Program-made: the position numbers and the translations under genes
Notes under the pieces: generated by a model
What the model was told of the DNA's origin: nothing
Seen by the model: only the letters and a program-made list of their open reading frames with translations
The model's database searches: none
Shown: piece by piece, positions 31,942 through 42,388 of the stretch
Layout of the letters: each line of letters opens with the position of its first letter
How positions within the stretch are numbered: position 1 is the first letter of the stretch
Assembly: GCA_000447245.1 (NCBI GenBank)
Contig: AUYT01000001.1
Coordinates: 104,825-168,824 of the forward strand
Origin: a candidate division Zixibacteria bacterium RBG-1
Lineage (GTDB): Bacteria; Zixibacteria; MSB-5A5; DSPP01; RBG-1
DNA length: 64,000 bases
Direction: 5' to 3'

Positions 31942-34920
31942 TTACACATCACATTTACTGAAGGCGCACCCCTCATGCACACAAGTCGAACAGCCGTTTT
32001 CATATTTCAGAGTCTGATTTCCGCAGACCGGGCAGGCAGACAAAACCACCATATGGGTTTTTTTACCATTGGAAGAAGGAAATCTCAAGAGACCTTCCTC
32101 CTCTTCCACCAACAGCCCCTGCTTGAGCGCATGAAACACCGTGGTCAGACGGCCGTTGACCGAAAGCACATTTCCCCCTCGCATCGGCACCGGTTCTTCA
32201 TCAAACTGAACTTTATATTCTTTGGTTTTGGCTTGAGAAAATTCATTGATTTTAGAATCCACACTCAAAATCGGATAACGGGAGCTGTCCCGGTAAATGG
32301 TAATCCCCTTCATCCCATTCTTCCAGGCATCTAAATAGATGTTGGAGATAACTTCCGGCTCGATATCTTCCGGTAAATTGACGGTGGAAGAGATGCTGTG
32401 GTCCACATATTTCTGGCAGATTCCCTGAATCTGAACCCTTTTATCCGGGTCGATATGATGGGCGGTTCGGAAGAAAAAAGAAGGTAACACCTTTCTCAAA
32501 TTATCTATATCCTGACAGGCCTGCACTTTTTCAGTCAACCCCTTCTCCTCGATGTAGGCCTGAATCGTGGAATGGAAAATTTTAAAAATCTGATTTCCGA
32601 AACTTTCCGAGCGGCGGGTATAGTATAAAGCAAAGACCGGCTCAATCCCGCTGGAGACCCCGATATAATTCTTCTTGCCGAACTGGTACCCTAAGGCGAT
32701 GTTGGAGATGGTTCCGGTAGGGGCAATCGAGAGCATGGCGATATTTCTCAAACCATGCTTTCTGATAAGCTCTTTGGTTTCAACCTCTAAAGTTTCCTGG
32801 AAGAAAGGACATCTGGAGTAAGCATTATAGTCAAAAATGGGGGAAACCCCTTTTTCAGTGGCTAATTCAGCTGAGGTTTGGTAGGAAGCATTGGCGATGG
32901 TCTTCATGACTTTCTCCATCACTTCAATCCCTTCCTGGCTGTCATAAGGCAGACCCAGCTGGTTGAGCATATCCGCAATCCCCATTACCCCTAAACCCAA
33001 TCTTCGGGTCTCAGCCGCGGCTTTGCGCTGTTTTTCCAGAGGATTTAATGATTCATTCCATTTGACCACATTATCCAAAAATCTGATGACCAGTCCGGTG
33101 GTCTCAACTAACTTCTCCCAATCCACTTTGGCTTTGGTGGTGTAGCTGTCTGTCACGAACCGGGACAAATTTATGGAAGCCAAGTTGCAGGCCCCGCCAT
33201 TTTCCAAAGGCACCTCTCCGCAGGGGTTGGTGCTGACAATAGGGCGCCCCACATAATTGGATGGAGAATATTTGGTCATGGTGGACCAGAAAATCAGACC
33301 CGGTTCCGCGGTGGAGTAATTTCCTTCAATAAAAGCATCCCAGATTTCACGGGCTTTGACTAATTTTTTAATTTCACCTACTTCGGCGGAACTGAAATAC
33401 AGCATAAAATCGCCGGCTTTTTTGACCGCCAAATCGTATTGGTTATCTTTGAGAGAAATTATGTAATCCCCGAACATATCCCGGCTTAAACTATCTGCCA
33501 GCTGGAATTGACTTAGCACTTGACCTTTTTGCTTGATCAAGAACTTATTAAGCTCTTCAATGCTATCAAAAGATCCGAACAGCTCATACTTTTCAATCGG
33601 TTTGGAGGGGATTCCGTAGGAATATTGAACTCCGGAACCCTGGGGAATTCCCAAACTGGAGGCGGTTTTGTCTTTTTTGTAGACCAAAATCTTCTCCGGC
33701 CCGAAGTCATTCTGCTCTTGAACCGCCTGCATAAATTCATCTGAAACTTTGATGCTGATGTTGGCGAATCTCACCTGCGTATTTTCCCGGGTCTGCCTTT
33801 CTATTTCTTTGAGCTGCTCCGGTGAAAATAAATTCGACCACTTGCACTGCTCTACTATCTGATTGGTGACCCAGTTGGGATTTTTTTTGACTCTGATAAA
33901 ATTGGGGATATCCGGGTGTTTGATATCCAGGGTTAACATCAACGCTCCTCTGCGGCCGGATTGACCGATTAAGCCGGTGGTGAGAGAATATAATTCCATA
34001 AAGGAGACTGAGCCGGTGGAGCTGTCTGCGGCATTGTGGACTATGGAATCCTTGGGTCTCAAGACGGTTATATCTACCCCGATTCCACCACCGTAAGAGT
34101 AGGTTCGGGCACATTCGTAAGCAGTTCTGTAAACTGATTCTAAATTATCTTCGTCTATCAGTGAAACAAAGCAGTTGGCTAAAGTTTTTAGCCGGTACAT
34201 ATCTCCGGCTCCGGCTATGACCCTTCCTCCCGGCATGAAGAGACCTTCATAAAGGGCAGTATAAAATTTTTCTCCCCAGTCAATCTGTTTTTCTTTGGTC
34301 GGTTCCACTGCGGCCATAAAAGCTGCCAGCCGGGCAAAAGTATCCTCCGGTTTTTTCTCGATTCTTCTGGCCTTGAGGTCTTTCAGATAATATTTGTTAT
34401 CGTAGATTGAGATAGCCAGCTCATTTCCCCCCAAATAATCTTCATGGACCGGGATTAATCCTTTTTGCTGGGCGGTTTTGAGGTGGAAAAGGAGTTCCCG
34501 GTAGGAATCGATGACGTCATAGGGGATTAAAGAAGCTAACTTACTTTTGTGGGTAAACATATCCCATAAAGCGGTTATCTCCGTATCTTTGTCGGCCGCA
34601 GCACGCTCTGCGGCTTGACGGATTTCGGCTCTTTTGGCCCGGTAGATGATGTAGGCCTTGGCGATGCGGGGCTCTCCGGCTTCCATTAGGACCTGTTCTA
34701 CAATGTCCTGGACTTCTTCGACAGCGGGAATGCTGCGGGTGTGGAATTTTTTGTTTAGCTCTAAGATTACCTTATCTGAAAGCCGGACCGCGGTTTCTTT
34801 TTCGGTTCCGTTGATGGCTTGAAAAGCCTTAAAGATGGCGTTGGTTATTTTTTCCTGCACGAAGGGGACAATGGTTCCGTCCCTTTTTACGATTTTGGTG
34901 ATTTTATTTTCTATCTTCAT
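31942..34920 (-). CDS. nrdJ: Adenosylcobalamin-dependent (class II) ribonucleotide reductase
   Basis: A 992-residue enzyme reducing ribonucleotides without oxygen dependence. Order: ATP-cone regulatory domain (about 5-95), barrel with Cys250 (LANCFVSLIDED), loop blocks GGIGVDITVLRP and GALMLTLDIKHPDIPNF, thiyl-radical Cys567 in NPCGEVPL, ACNLASINLSRF, and a C-terminal Cys-rich tail (CPVCGN, CSTC, GCAFSKC). The length exceeds typical NrdJ; an insertion around residues 402-515 accounts for much of it. No R2 subunit or NrdDG genes are nearby. Confidence 0.96.
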   Translation of the reverse strand: MKIENKITKIVKRDGTIVPFVQEKITNAIFKAFQAINGTEKETAVRLSDKVILELNKKFHTRSIPAVEEVQDIVEQVLMEAGEPRIAKAYIIYRAKRAEIRQAAERAAADKDTEITALWDMFTHKSKLASLIPYDVIDSYRELLFHLKTAQQKGLIPVHEDYLGGNELAISIYDNKYYLKDLKARRIEKKPEDTFARLAAFMAAVEPTKEKQIDWGEKFYTALYEGLFMPGGRVIAGAGDMYRLKTLANCFVSLIDEDNLESVYRTAYECARTYSYGGGIGVDITVLRPKDSIVHNAADSSTGSVSFMELYSLTTGLIGQSGRRGALMLTLDIKHPDIPNFIRVKKNPNWVTNQIVEQCKWSNLFSPEQLKEIERQTRENTQVRFANISIKVSDEFMQAVQEQNDFGPEKILVYKKDKTASSLGIPQGSGVQYSYGIPSKPIEKYELFGSFDSIEELNKFLIKQKGQVLSQFQLADSLSRDMFGDYIISLKDNQYDLAVKKAGDFMLYFSSAEVGEIKKLVKAREIWDAFIEGNYSTAEPGLIFWSTMTKYSPSNYVGRPIVSTNPCGEVPLENGGACNLASINLSRFVTDSYTTKAKVDWEKLVETTGLVIRFLDNVVKWNESLNPLEKQRKAAAETRRLGLGVMGIADMLNQLGLPYDSQEGIEVMEKVMKTIANASYQTSAELATEKGVSPIFDYNAYSRCPFFQETLEVETKELIRKHGLRNIAMLSIAPTGTISNIALGYQFGKKNYIGVSSGIEPVFALYYTRRSESFGNQIFKIFHSTIQAYIEEKGLTEKVQACQDIDNLRKVLPSFFFRTAHHIDPDKRVQIQGICQKYVDHSISSTVNLPEDIEPEVISNIYLDAWKNGMKGITIYRDSSRYPILSVDSKINEFSQAKTKEYKVQFDEEPVPMRGGNVLSVNGRLTTVFHALKQGLLVEEEEGLLRFPSSNGKKTHMVVLSACPVCGNQTLKYENGCSTCVHEGCAFSKCDV

Positions 34921-34956
34921 GGTTGTCTACTCAAAAATTGTTAAATTTTTTGCTAT

Positions 34957-35037
34957 TTATTTTGGACGAATGGTTTTTTCGCTAAATTTTTGACTTCGGT
35001 AGAACTGAATTCTGTATATCAGTGTAATTTTACCCAT
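34957..35037 (-). CDS. Leader small ORF upstream of nrdJ
   Basis: A 26-codon frame (starts MGKITLIYRIQFYRSQ) with the strong Shine-Dalgarno AAAGGAGGGGAGG directly before its ATG at 35037. The stop lies 36 bases before nrdJ. The peptide is basic. By contrast nrdJ itself has no good Shine-Dalgarno, so translation of this frame could affect nrdJ expression. No homologue known to me. Confidence 0.45.
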   Translation of the reverse strand: MGKITLIYRIQFYRSQKFSEKTIRPK

Positions 35038-35151
35038 CCTCCCCTCCTTTGATGGAAATTTTTATTATTTAATTTTTTTATTTTAAGAAATAAAATCCCT
35101 CTCAACTTTGTATAAAAAGTTAAAAATCCGGCTTTTTCGACTGAAATCTAA

Positions 35152-35179
35152 TCTATATTCAAACTTCTTTACTTGTCAA
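35152..35179 (-). promoter_or_regulatory. Promoter of nrdJ
   Basis: On the minus strand TTGACA (35179-35174), a 16-bp spacer and TATAGA (35157-35152). The transcript would start near 35145 and include the small leader ORF. Confidence 0.6.
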
Positions 35180-35206
35180 GAAAAAAATGTGAATTTCTTA
35201 AAAAAA

Positions 35207-35253
35207 TAACAATTAGCTGTAGTTCAACAGGTTAATAATACTAAATATAGTGT
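35207..35253. promoter_or_regulatory. NrdR-type operator (one strong, one weak box)
   Basis: ATACTAAATATAGTGT at 35238-35253 agrees with the NrdR consensus ACACTATATATAGTGT at 14 of 16 positions. A degenerate second box at 35207-35222 is offset by 31 bp, the spacing known for paired NrdR boxes. The pair lies upstream of the nrdJ promoter. NrdR is not encoded in the window. Confidence 0.65.
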
Positions 35254-35385
35254 TTTCTACCACTTCTACGGAAAAAGTTGATTTTAATTGGGGATATCCG
35301 GTTGAAAATTACGACGCTATCACTATTTACAGCCCCCACATAGATGATTATCTGACAGTTTTCTCAAATTTGATAAAACTTCCTG

Positions 35386-35413
35386 TTGACATTTCCGTAA
35401 AGAAAGATAGATT
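35386..35413 (+). promoter_or_regulatory. Promoter of the ATP synthase operon
   Basis: TTGACA at 35386-35391, a 16-bp spacer and TAGATT at 35408-35413, about 34 bp before the first atp gene. Confidence 0.6.
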
Positions 35414-35447
35414 ATGTTGTTAAATTTTTCACAAGCGAGAATGATCT

Positions 35448-35675
35448 TTGGAAAAGGAGCCAAAACAGAAACCAGAAATTTACAAGCAAATTGCCCTATT
35501 TTCCTCAATTCCCTTTGTCCTGGCATTGGGTCCGATTGTGGGCTGGTTCATAGGTAAGTTTTTGGATAAATGGTTACATACTGCTCCCTATTTGATGTAT
35601 CTGTTTATATTTTTGGGATTTTTTGGAAGTGGCAGAGAGGTTTACAACATAATTAAAAGAGTTTCTAAAGAATAA
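35448..35675 (+). CDS. AtpZ-family ATP synthase accessory protein
   Basis: A 75-residue protein with two membrane helices and the AtpZ/AtpI pattern FVLALGPIVGWFIGKFLDKW, then FIFLGFFGSGREVYNII. It starts at TTG 35448 with only a weak Shine-Dalgarno. First gene of the operon. AtpZ proteins support assembly of the c-ring; the role here is inferred by position and motif. Confidence 0.82.
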   Translation: MEKEPKQKPEIYKQIALFSSIPFVLALGPIVGWFIGKFLDKWLHTAPYLMYLFIFLGFFGSGREVYNIIKRVSKE

Positions 35676-35684
35676 AATGGTCCA

Positions 35685-35712
35685 ATTCATAGTGAGCCAG
35701 TCGAACTATAAA
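35685..35712. repeat. GTGAG...GTCGAAC repeat between atpZ and atpI
   Basis: ATAGT and ACTAT arms around GAGCCAGTCGA. It sits just before the ATG of the next gene and may influence its translation. Confidence 0.6.
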
Positions 35713-36107
35713 TGGGTTTAGAATTCATTAAAAGAACTTATAGAACCACACTGATTGTAGCTATTTTAGTTTTTTTTTATACCTGGGGTTATTATAGTTT
35801 CTCTTCTGCGGTTGGGATTTTAACTGGAACTGTTTGGGGATGTTTAAATCTTTTTTTTGTTACTAGTTTGGTCACTTCATTTATTAAAACCGGAGAGAAA
35901 GATTACACCAAAATCTGGATTTTGTTATTAGTCAAGTTCCCCATACTTTACGGTTTGGGATTTTTGGCTTTAAAGATTGATTATTTTAATCCTTTGAGTT
36001 TTTTGCTAGGGTTTACCTTAGTTTTAGCAGTCATTGTTTTGAAAGTTTTGGGTAAATATTTAATTGAGTCTGTGTTGAAACAGAATCTTAAAGAGAAAAA
36101 ATTGTGA
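35712..36107 (+). CDS. atpI: ATP synthase subunit I
   Basis: A 131-residue, four-helix membrane protein of the ATP-synthase I family (GILTGTVWGCLNLFFVTSLV is the typical small-residue helix). Such proteins help to assemble the c-ring. It ends with a GTGA overlap on atpB. The lysine-rich tail is likely cytoplasmic. Confidence 0.8.
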   Translation: MGLEFIKRTYRTTLIVAILVFFYTWGYYSFSSAVGILTGTVWGCLNLFFVTSLVTSFIKTGEKDYTKIWILLLVKFPILYGLGFLALKIDYFNPLSFLLGFTLVLAVIVLKVLGKYLIESVLKQNLKEKKL

Positions 36108-36907
36108 TATCAGAGTTTATTTCTCATTTCGGTTTACCTACAGCTCAAGCCCAAGGAGCAGAATTACCTAATTTTATAACTTTACTTTATGACAAATTTA
36201 AAGATTCCAATTTCATTAGTTTTCTACATCACTGGGAAAATATAATCTTTTCCTGGATAATAATTTTATTCATCTGTATCTTGGCTTACTTAGCTTCCCG
36301 CAAAAGTTCATTGATACCATCCGGCTTACAAAATTTAATGGAGATGGTAGTAGAAGTTTTATACAATTTCTTTGTGGGCATTTTAGGTCCGGAAGGAAAA
36401 AAATATGTTCCCTTTCTGGGAACTTTGTTTCTCTATATTCTAATGATGAACCTTTTAGGTTTAATCCCTTTTATGAAATCCCCTTCTTCCAGTATAAATA
36501 TTACCGCTGCTTTGGCAATTATAGTTTTTGTGAGGGTCCAGTATCTGAATATGAAAAATTATGGCTTGGGAAAATTTTTGTATCACTTAGCCGGCTCGCC
36601 TAAGGATGCTCTATCTTGGGGATTGGTACCTCTAATATTTCCCTCTCACTTGATAACTGAATTTGCCCGGCCTTTGACTTTGGCATTGCGTCTTTTTGGA
36701 AATATCACCGGAGAAGATATTTTGATTGCCGCTTTTACCCTTTTGGGAATTACTATTTTGTCTGCCGTGCATTCTCCGGTCGGTTTACCTTTACAGATCC
36801 CTTTTATATTTTTGGCATTGTTAACTAGTTTAATTCAAGCTTTAGTTTTTTCACTTTTAAGCACGGTTTACATTTTACTGGCTTTTCCGCCAAAAGAAGA
36901 ACATTAA
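36104..36907 (+). CDS. atpB: ATP synthase subunit a
   Basis: The 267-residue Fo stator subunit forming the half channels for ion passage. The essential Arg lies in RPLTLALRLFGNITGED. Five to six helices. GTG start at 36104 overlaps the atpI stop. A sequence AQAQGAE near residue 16 looks like a cleavage site, but membrane insertion without cleavage is normal for this family. Confidence 0.96.
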   Translation: MISEFISHFGLPTAQAQGAELPNFITLLYDKFKDSNFISFLHHWENIIFSWIIILFICILAYLASRKSSLIPSGLQNLMEMVVEVLYNFFVGILGPEGKKYVPFLGTLFLYILMMNLLGLIPFMKSPSSSINITAALAIIVFVRVQYLNMKNYGLGKFLYHLAGSPKDALSWGLVPLIFPSHLITEFARPLTLALRLFGNITGEDILIAAFTLLGITILSAVHSPVGLPLQIPFIFLALLTSLIQALVFSLLSTVYILLAFPPKEEH

Positions 36908-36920
36908 AAAAATAGGAGGA

Positions 36921-37157
36921 ATGATGGATTTATCAACTGCCTTTGCTTTGTCAGCCCCTTTAGGAGTGGGAATTGCCGCTTTGGGCTCCGGGATTGGTTT
37001 GGGTCGTGCGGTCGGTGGTGCTATGGAAGCGATTGGCCGTCAGCCGGAAGCTACCGGCAAAATTCAGACCAATATGATTATCGGAGCCGCCTTGATTGAG
37101 GCCTTGACCATTTATGCTCTGATAGTATTCTTTATCGCTTTGGGAAAAATCGGCTAA
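36921..37157 (+). CDS. atpE: ATP synthase subunit c
   Basis: A 78-residue hairpin of two helices with the loop GRQPEATGK. The ion-binding Glu lies in GAALIEALTIY. At the place where Na+ type rings have Gln in helix 1 this protein has Leu (GIGLGRA) and after Glu it has Ala-Leu rather than Ser-Thr, so a proton ring is predicted. Shine-Dalgarno AGGAGG is good. A stem-loop follows the gene. Confidence 0.96.
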   Translation: MMDLSTAFALSAPLGVGIAALGSGIGLGRAVGGAMEAIGRQPEATGKIQTNMIIGAALIEALTIYALIVFFIALGKIG

Positions 37158-37160
37158 GAA

Positions 37161-37182
37161 AAGGGCTTTCCCCTTGATTTTT
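37161..37182 (+). terminator. Weak stem-loop after atpE
   Basis: AAGGG (37161-37165) and CCCTT (37171-37175) with GATTTTT following. Possibly a partial terminator or mRNA stabiliser raising c-subunit output over the rest of the operon. Confidence 0.45.
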
Positions 37183-37241
37183 GGGCTAAAGAGGGATAAT
37201 TTTAGATAGCTTTACCTGAGTTTAGTGAGGAGAAAAATCTT

Positions 37242-37727
37242 ATGCATTTAGAATGGCAGCAGGTTATCACCCAGATTATTGGATTTTTGATAGCTTTATT
37301 TATTTTGAAAAAACTGGCCTGGAAACCGCTTTTAAGAGTCCTGGAGGAACGGAAAGAGCGGATAAAATCGGAGTTTGGCAAGATTGAAGAGGATCGAAAG
37401 AAAGCTCAAACTCTTTTGGAGCAGTATCAGGAAAAATTGAAAGAAATTGATGCCGAAGCCCGGGTCAGAATTCAGGAAGCGGTCAATGCCGGGAGAAACA
37501 TTTCTGGTGAGATTAAACAGCAAGCCCAAGCCGAAGCCAAAGAGGTTCTAAACAAAGCCCAAGCCGAAATTGGAAGAGAGATAGCTAAAGCCAAAGTTCA
37601 ACTAAAAAATGATATCGTCAATATGACCCTTTCGGCTACGGAAAAGATTATTGGTGAAAAATTGGATGAAAAAAAACATAAACAACTAATTTCAGATTTT
37701 ATTTCCGAACTGGAGCTTAAAAAATGA
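37242..37727 (+). CDS. atpF: ATP synthase subunit b
   Basis: The 161-residue peripheral-stalk protein: one N-terminal membrane helix (about 8-24), then a long charged helix (about 30-150) for the stalk dimer. It overlaps atpH by four bases. There is a single b gene and no b-prime in the operon. Confidence 0.94.
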   Translation: MHLEWQQVITQIIGFLIALFILKKLAWKPLLRVLEERKERIKSEFGKIEEDRKKAQTLLEQYQEKLKEIDAEARVRIQEAVNAGRNISGEIKQQAQAEAKEVLNKAQAEIGREIAKAKVQLKNDIVNMTLSATEKIIGEKLDEKKHKQLISDFISELELKK

Positions 37728-38272
37728 TTTTATCTGAAGTCGGAACCAGATACTCCACCGCTTTATTTAATCTGGCGAATAAAGAAAAAAAGTTGGAACA
37801 AATTTATAAAGAGACCCAAAATTTAGCCGGCTTTCTGAAAAAATCTTCTCCTCTGCAGAATTTTTTGGCTGCTCCCCAGGTCCGGGATGAAGAAAAAGAA
37901 AAAGTGGTCAAAAATATCTGGTCCGGGAAAATTGAGGGATTTCTGTTAAACTTTTTGTTGTTTTTATTGAAAAAAAGAAGGGTTCAATTTTTTGAACAGA
38001 TTGCCTTAAATTTTGAAAAGCTTTACAAAGAAAAATTGGGGATTATAGAAGCTACTTTGATTTCAGTGAAGACGGTAGAGGAGAAGCAGCAGGAAAAATT
38101 AATTAATAAATTGCAAAAAGAAACCGGCAAGAAAATTCAGCTGATAAACAAACTTGACCCGGCTTTAATCGGAGGAACGATTTTAATTTTGGCTAATCAA
38201 GTGCTAGATTATAGTATTAGGCATAGACTGAATAGCTTGAAAGAACGGCTCTTAGCCGTCAAGGTACATTAG
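37724..38272 (+). CDS. atpH: ATP synthase subunit delta
   Basis: A 182-residue OSCP/delta protein linking the stalk to the F1 head. The N-terminal helical bundle (RYSTALFNLANKEKKLEQIY) and C-terminal GGTILILANQVLDYSIRHRL block are typical. ATGA overlap with atpF. Confidence 0.95.
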   Translation: MILSEVGTRYSTALFNLANKEKKLEQIYKETQNLAGFLKKSSPLQNFLAAPQVRDEEKEKVVKNIWSGKIEGFLLNFLLFLLKKRRVQFFEQIALNFEKLYKEKLGIIEATLISVKTVEEKQQEKLINKLQKETGKKIQLINKLDPALIGGTILILANQVLDYSIRHRLNSLKERLLAVKVH

Positions 38273-38274
38273 AT

Positions 38275-38298
38275 GGTTCGACTAAGCTCACTATAATA
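38275..38298. repeat. GTGAG...GTCGAAC repeat before atpA
   Basis: GGTTCGACTAAGCTCACTAT, inverted orientation of the family, located 11-34 bp before the atpA start. Confidence 0.6.
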
Positions 38299-38308
38299 AG
38301 GAGAGGTA

Positions 38309-39832
38309 ATGGCTTTAAAACCAGAAGAAGTTTCTTGGGTAATCCAAAAGGAGATTGAAAAGTATGAATCTACTCTGCAGATGGAGTCCGTGGGAACGGT
38401 TCTGCAAATCGGAGACGGAATTGCTCGGGTCTGGGGTTTGGAAGATGTGATGATGTCCGAGTTAGTGGAGTTTGCCGGCGGAATTTTGGGGATGGTTTTA
38501 AATTTGGAAGAGGATAATGTGGGAGTAGCGGTCTTTGGTTCGGATCGGGGAATTAAAGAAGGGGATATAGTTAAGAGAACCGGGAAAATTGCTTCGGTTC
38601 CAGTTGGGGAGGCTTTGTTTGGACGGGTAGTAAATGCCTTAGGGCAACCTATAGATGGTAAAGGACCGATTGTAACGGACAAATTCAGACCCATGGAAGG
38701 GAAAGCCCCTAATGTGGTACAAAGAAGACCGGTGAATCAGCCGGTTCAAACTGGCTTAAAAGCTATTGACTCTATGATTCCGATTGGTCGAGGACAAAGA
38801 GAGTTAATTATCGGCGATAGGCAGACCGGAAAAACTGCCATTGTGATTGACACCATTTTAAATCAAAAAAATACTGATCTTCACTGCGTCTATGTGGCCA
38901 TTGGGCAAAAGGCATCAACTGTAGCAAGTGTAGTGAAAATTTTAGAAGATAATGGTGCTATGGAATATACTACCGTGGTAATTGCTACTGCTACCGAACC
39001 AGCTCCTTTGCAATACATTGCTCCTTATGCCGGCTGTGCTATTGGTGAAGAATTTTTATACCATGGCAAGCATGTGGTGGTTTTTTATGATGATTTGTCT
39101 AAACATGCCCAAGCCTATCGTCAGTTGGCGTTGCTTTTAAGAAGACCTCCGGGAAGAGAGGCCTATCCCGGTGATATTTTCTATTTGCATTCACGTTTAT
39201 TGGAAAGGGCTGCTAAGTTGTCGGATGAGTTGGGGGGTGGGTCATTGACCGCTATTCCAATAATTGAGACTCAAGCCAATGATGTTGCGGCTTATATTCC
39301 TACTAATGTAATTTCTATTACTGATGGACAGATTTATTTAGAACCGGATTTATTTTACGCTGGCATCAGACCGGCTATTAACGTGGGTATCTCCGTTTCC
39401 CGAGTAGGTGGAAAAGCCCAAACCAAAGCTATGAAAAAAGTGTCTGGAAGATTGAGATTGGATTTGGCTCAATATCGGGAGTTGGCCGCTTTTGCTCAGT
39501 TTGGTTCAGAGTTGGATGAAGCCACCCGAGCTCAACTGACCCGAGGTGAAAGAATGGTGGAGGTTTTAAAGCAGGAGCAGTTTGTCCCGATGCCGGTGGA
39601 AAAACAGGTGACGATTATTTACGTGGCGGGCAAAGGGTATTTGGATGAGCTTCCGCTAGAGACAGCGAAAAAATTTGAAACTGAATTTTACTCTTTTCTG
39701 GATAAAAATTATCCGGATGTGGTGCATACTATAGCCAAGACTCTAGAATTAAACGAGACCAATGAGAAAAAATTAGATGAAGCCGCCGCTAAATTTAAAG
39801 CAGAATTTAAAACCAAAAATAATCTAAAATGA
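38309..39832 (+). CDS. atpA: ATP synthase subunit alpha
   Basis: The 507-residue noncatalytic F1 subunit. Walker [11 protein letters not shown] near residue 170, DDLSKHA and the [22 protein letters not shown] block are unambiguous. AGGAGAGG lies before its ATG. The end overlaps a 61-residue unknown frame by four bases. Confidence 0.98.
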   Translation: MALKPEEVSWVIQKEIEKYESTLQMESVGTVLQIGDGIARVWGLEDVMMSELVEFAGGILGMVLNLEEDNVGVAVFGSDRGIKEGDIVKRTGKIASVPVGEALFGRVVNALGQPIDGKGPIVTDKFRPMEGKAPNVVQRRPVNQPVQTGLKAIDSMIPIGRGQRELIIGDRQTGKTAIVIDTILNQKNTDLHCVYVAIGQKASTVASVVKILEDNGAMEYTTVVIATATEPAPLQYIAPYAGCAIGEEFLYHGKHVVVFYDDLSKHAQAYRQLALLLRRPPGREAYPGDIFYLHSRLLERAAKLSDELGGGSLTAIPIIETQANDVAAYIPTNVISITDGQIYLEPDLFYAGIRPAINVGISVSRVGGKAQTKAMKKVSGRLRLDLAQYRELAAFAQFGSELDEATRAQLTRGERMVEVLKQEQFVPMPVEKQVTIIYVAGKGYLDELPLETAKKFETEFYSFLDKNYPDVVHTIAKTLELNETNEKKLDEAAAKFKAEFKTKNNLK

Positions 39833-40014
39833 GACCCGAAAAGACACAAATTTTATATGATCCCAATTTGATTTGGACTTGCTCTGTGGATTTGAGAGAA
39901 GAGAAGACCGGACTTGAGGAACAAAAGCCGGCTACAAAAATAGATCTCGAAAATATTTTACCTCAAAATTCACCACCAGATTTAGACAGCTCAGAGCAAA
40001 GTAAAATCAATTAA
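39829..40014 (+). CDS. Unknown 61-residue protein inserted between atpA and atpG
   Basis: A hydrophilic, acidic protein ([16 protein letters not shown]..., tail rich in Pro, Asp, Ser). The ATG overlaps the atpA stop (ATGA), and the stop lies one base before the atpG ATG, so the frame exactly fills the gap. No Shine-Dalgarno precedes it. Coupled translation is likely. It does not resemble any ATP synthase subunit. Confidence 0.5.
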   Translation: MRPEKTQILYDPNLIWTCSVDLREEKTGLEEQKPATKIDLENILPQNSPPDLDSSEQSKIN

Positions 40015-40015
40015 A

Positions 40016-40882
40016 ATGGAATCTTTAAAGGTAATCCGTAGAAGAATTCGTTCGGTCACCAGCACCAAGCAGATTACCAAAGCTATGCAGATGGTGGCGG
40101 CGGCCCGCTTGAGAAAAGCTCAGGCCAAACTGGAAACTTCTCGGCCCTATGCTTTTAAAATGCAGGAGATTTTGGAAAACCTTTCTACCGTATCCGGCTT
40201 TGTGGAAAACCCTTTGTTCAAAAAAAGAAACGAAATTAAAAAAACTTTACTGATTTTGATTACTTCAGACCGAAGTTTATGCGGTTCTTACAATAGTAAT
40301 CTGATTAATTTTACTACTTCTGTTTTGAGTCAATATTCCACTCCATCAATAGAATTAGGGTTAATCGGTCGTAAGGGTTTTGATTTTTACAAAAGAAGGT
40401 CCTGGCCCATTAAGTTTAATTATTTACATGTGGGAGGGAATATTCCTTTTGTCCAAATTAAGGAGCTTACCAACCAGACCGTTGAGTCATTTTTAACCGG
40501 AGAAGTGGATGAAGTTTTTTTGATTTACACCAAATTTTTAAACATAGCTAGCCGCAAAATTGTCTTTGAGAAATTTTTAAATATTGAAAAACCACAGGAG
40601 AGAAAATCTGCGGAAGTTTTTGATTATATCTTTGAGCCAGATCCAGCCGAAATTTTTAACGGTTTGCTTCCCCGCTACTGTATCACTAAAATCCAAATGG
40701 CTATATTGGAATCTGGAACATCGGAACAGTCGGCTAGAATGTTGGCTATGCAGCAAGCCACCAAAAACGCAGAAGAGATGGTTGAATATTTAACTTTGGT
40801 CAGAAATAAAGCCCGGCAGGCCTCCATCACTAAAGAAATTTTGGAGATTGCCTCCGGTGCTGAAGCTTTGAAAGAATTTTAA
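40016..40882 (+). CDS. atpG: ATP synthase subunit gamma
   Basis: The 288-residue central stalk subunit. N-terminal helix VIRRRIRSVTSTKQITKAMQ and C-terminal helix (MVEYLTLVRNKARQASITKEILEI) form the coiled shaft. SDRSLCGSYNSNLI is a family motif. Confidence 0.97.
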   Translation: MESLKVIRRRIRSVTSTKQITKAMQMVAAARLRKAQAKLETSRPYAFKMQEILENLSTVSGFVENPLFKKRNEIKKTLLILITSDRSLCGSYNSNLINFTTSVLSQYSTPSIELGLIGRKGFDFYKRRSWPIKFNYLHVGGNIPFVQIKELTNQTVESFLTGEVDEVFLIYTKFLNIASRKIVFEKFLNIEKPQERKSAEVFDYIFEPDPAEIFNGLLPRYCITKIQMAILESGTSEQSARMLAMQQATKNAEEMVEYLTLVRNKARQASITKEILEIASGAEALKEF

Positions 40883-42316
<1,434 letters not shown>

Positions 42317-42324
42317 AAAAAATC

Positions 42325-42353
42325 GCGTAGGGCGGAGACAAGCTCCGCCCTTT
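42325..42353 (+). repeat. GCGTAGGGCGGAG palindrome after atpD
   Basis: GGGCGGAG (42330-42337) pairs perfectly with CTCCGCCC (42343-42350), then TTT. Same family as 30119-30145. It could attenuate transcription into the following genes. Confidence 0.6.
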
Positions 42354-42388
42354 GGAATTTTTAGAGGTTATAGAATAGCTAAAGTAAA

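Noticed and set aside
33370-33720. Intein in nrdJ
   Set aside because: The insert lacks an N-terminal Cys/Ser splice site, a C-terminal His-Asn pair and is short.
34921-35447. Cobalamin riboswitch upstream of the B12-dependent nrdJ
   Set aside because: No B12-box-like segment or long structured leader is visible; the gap holds the NrdR box, promoters and a small ORF.
36921-37157. Sodium-dependent ATP synthase
   Set aside because: The helix-1 Gln and the Ser/Thr after the ion-binding Glu seen in sodium-type c subunits are replaced by Leu and Ala-Leu.
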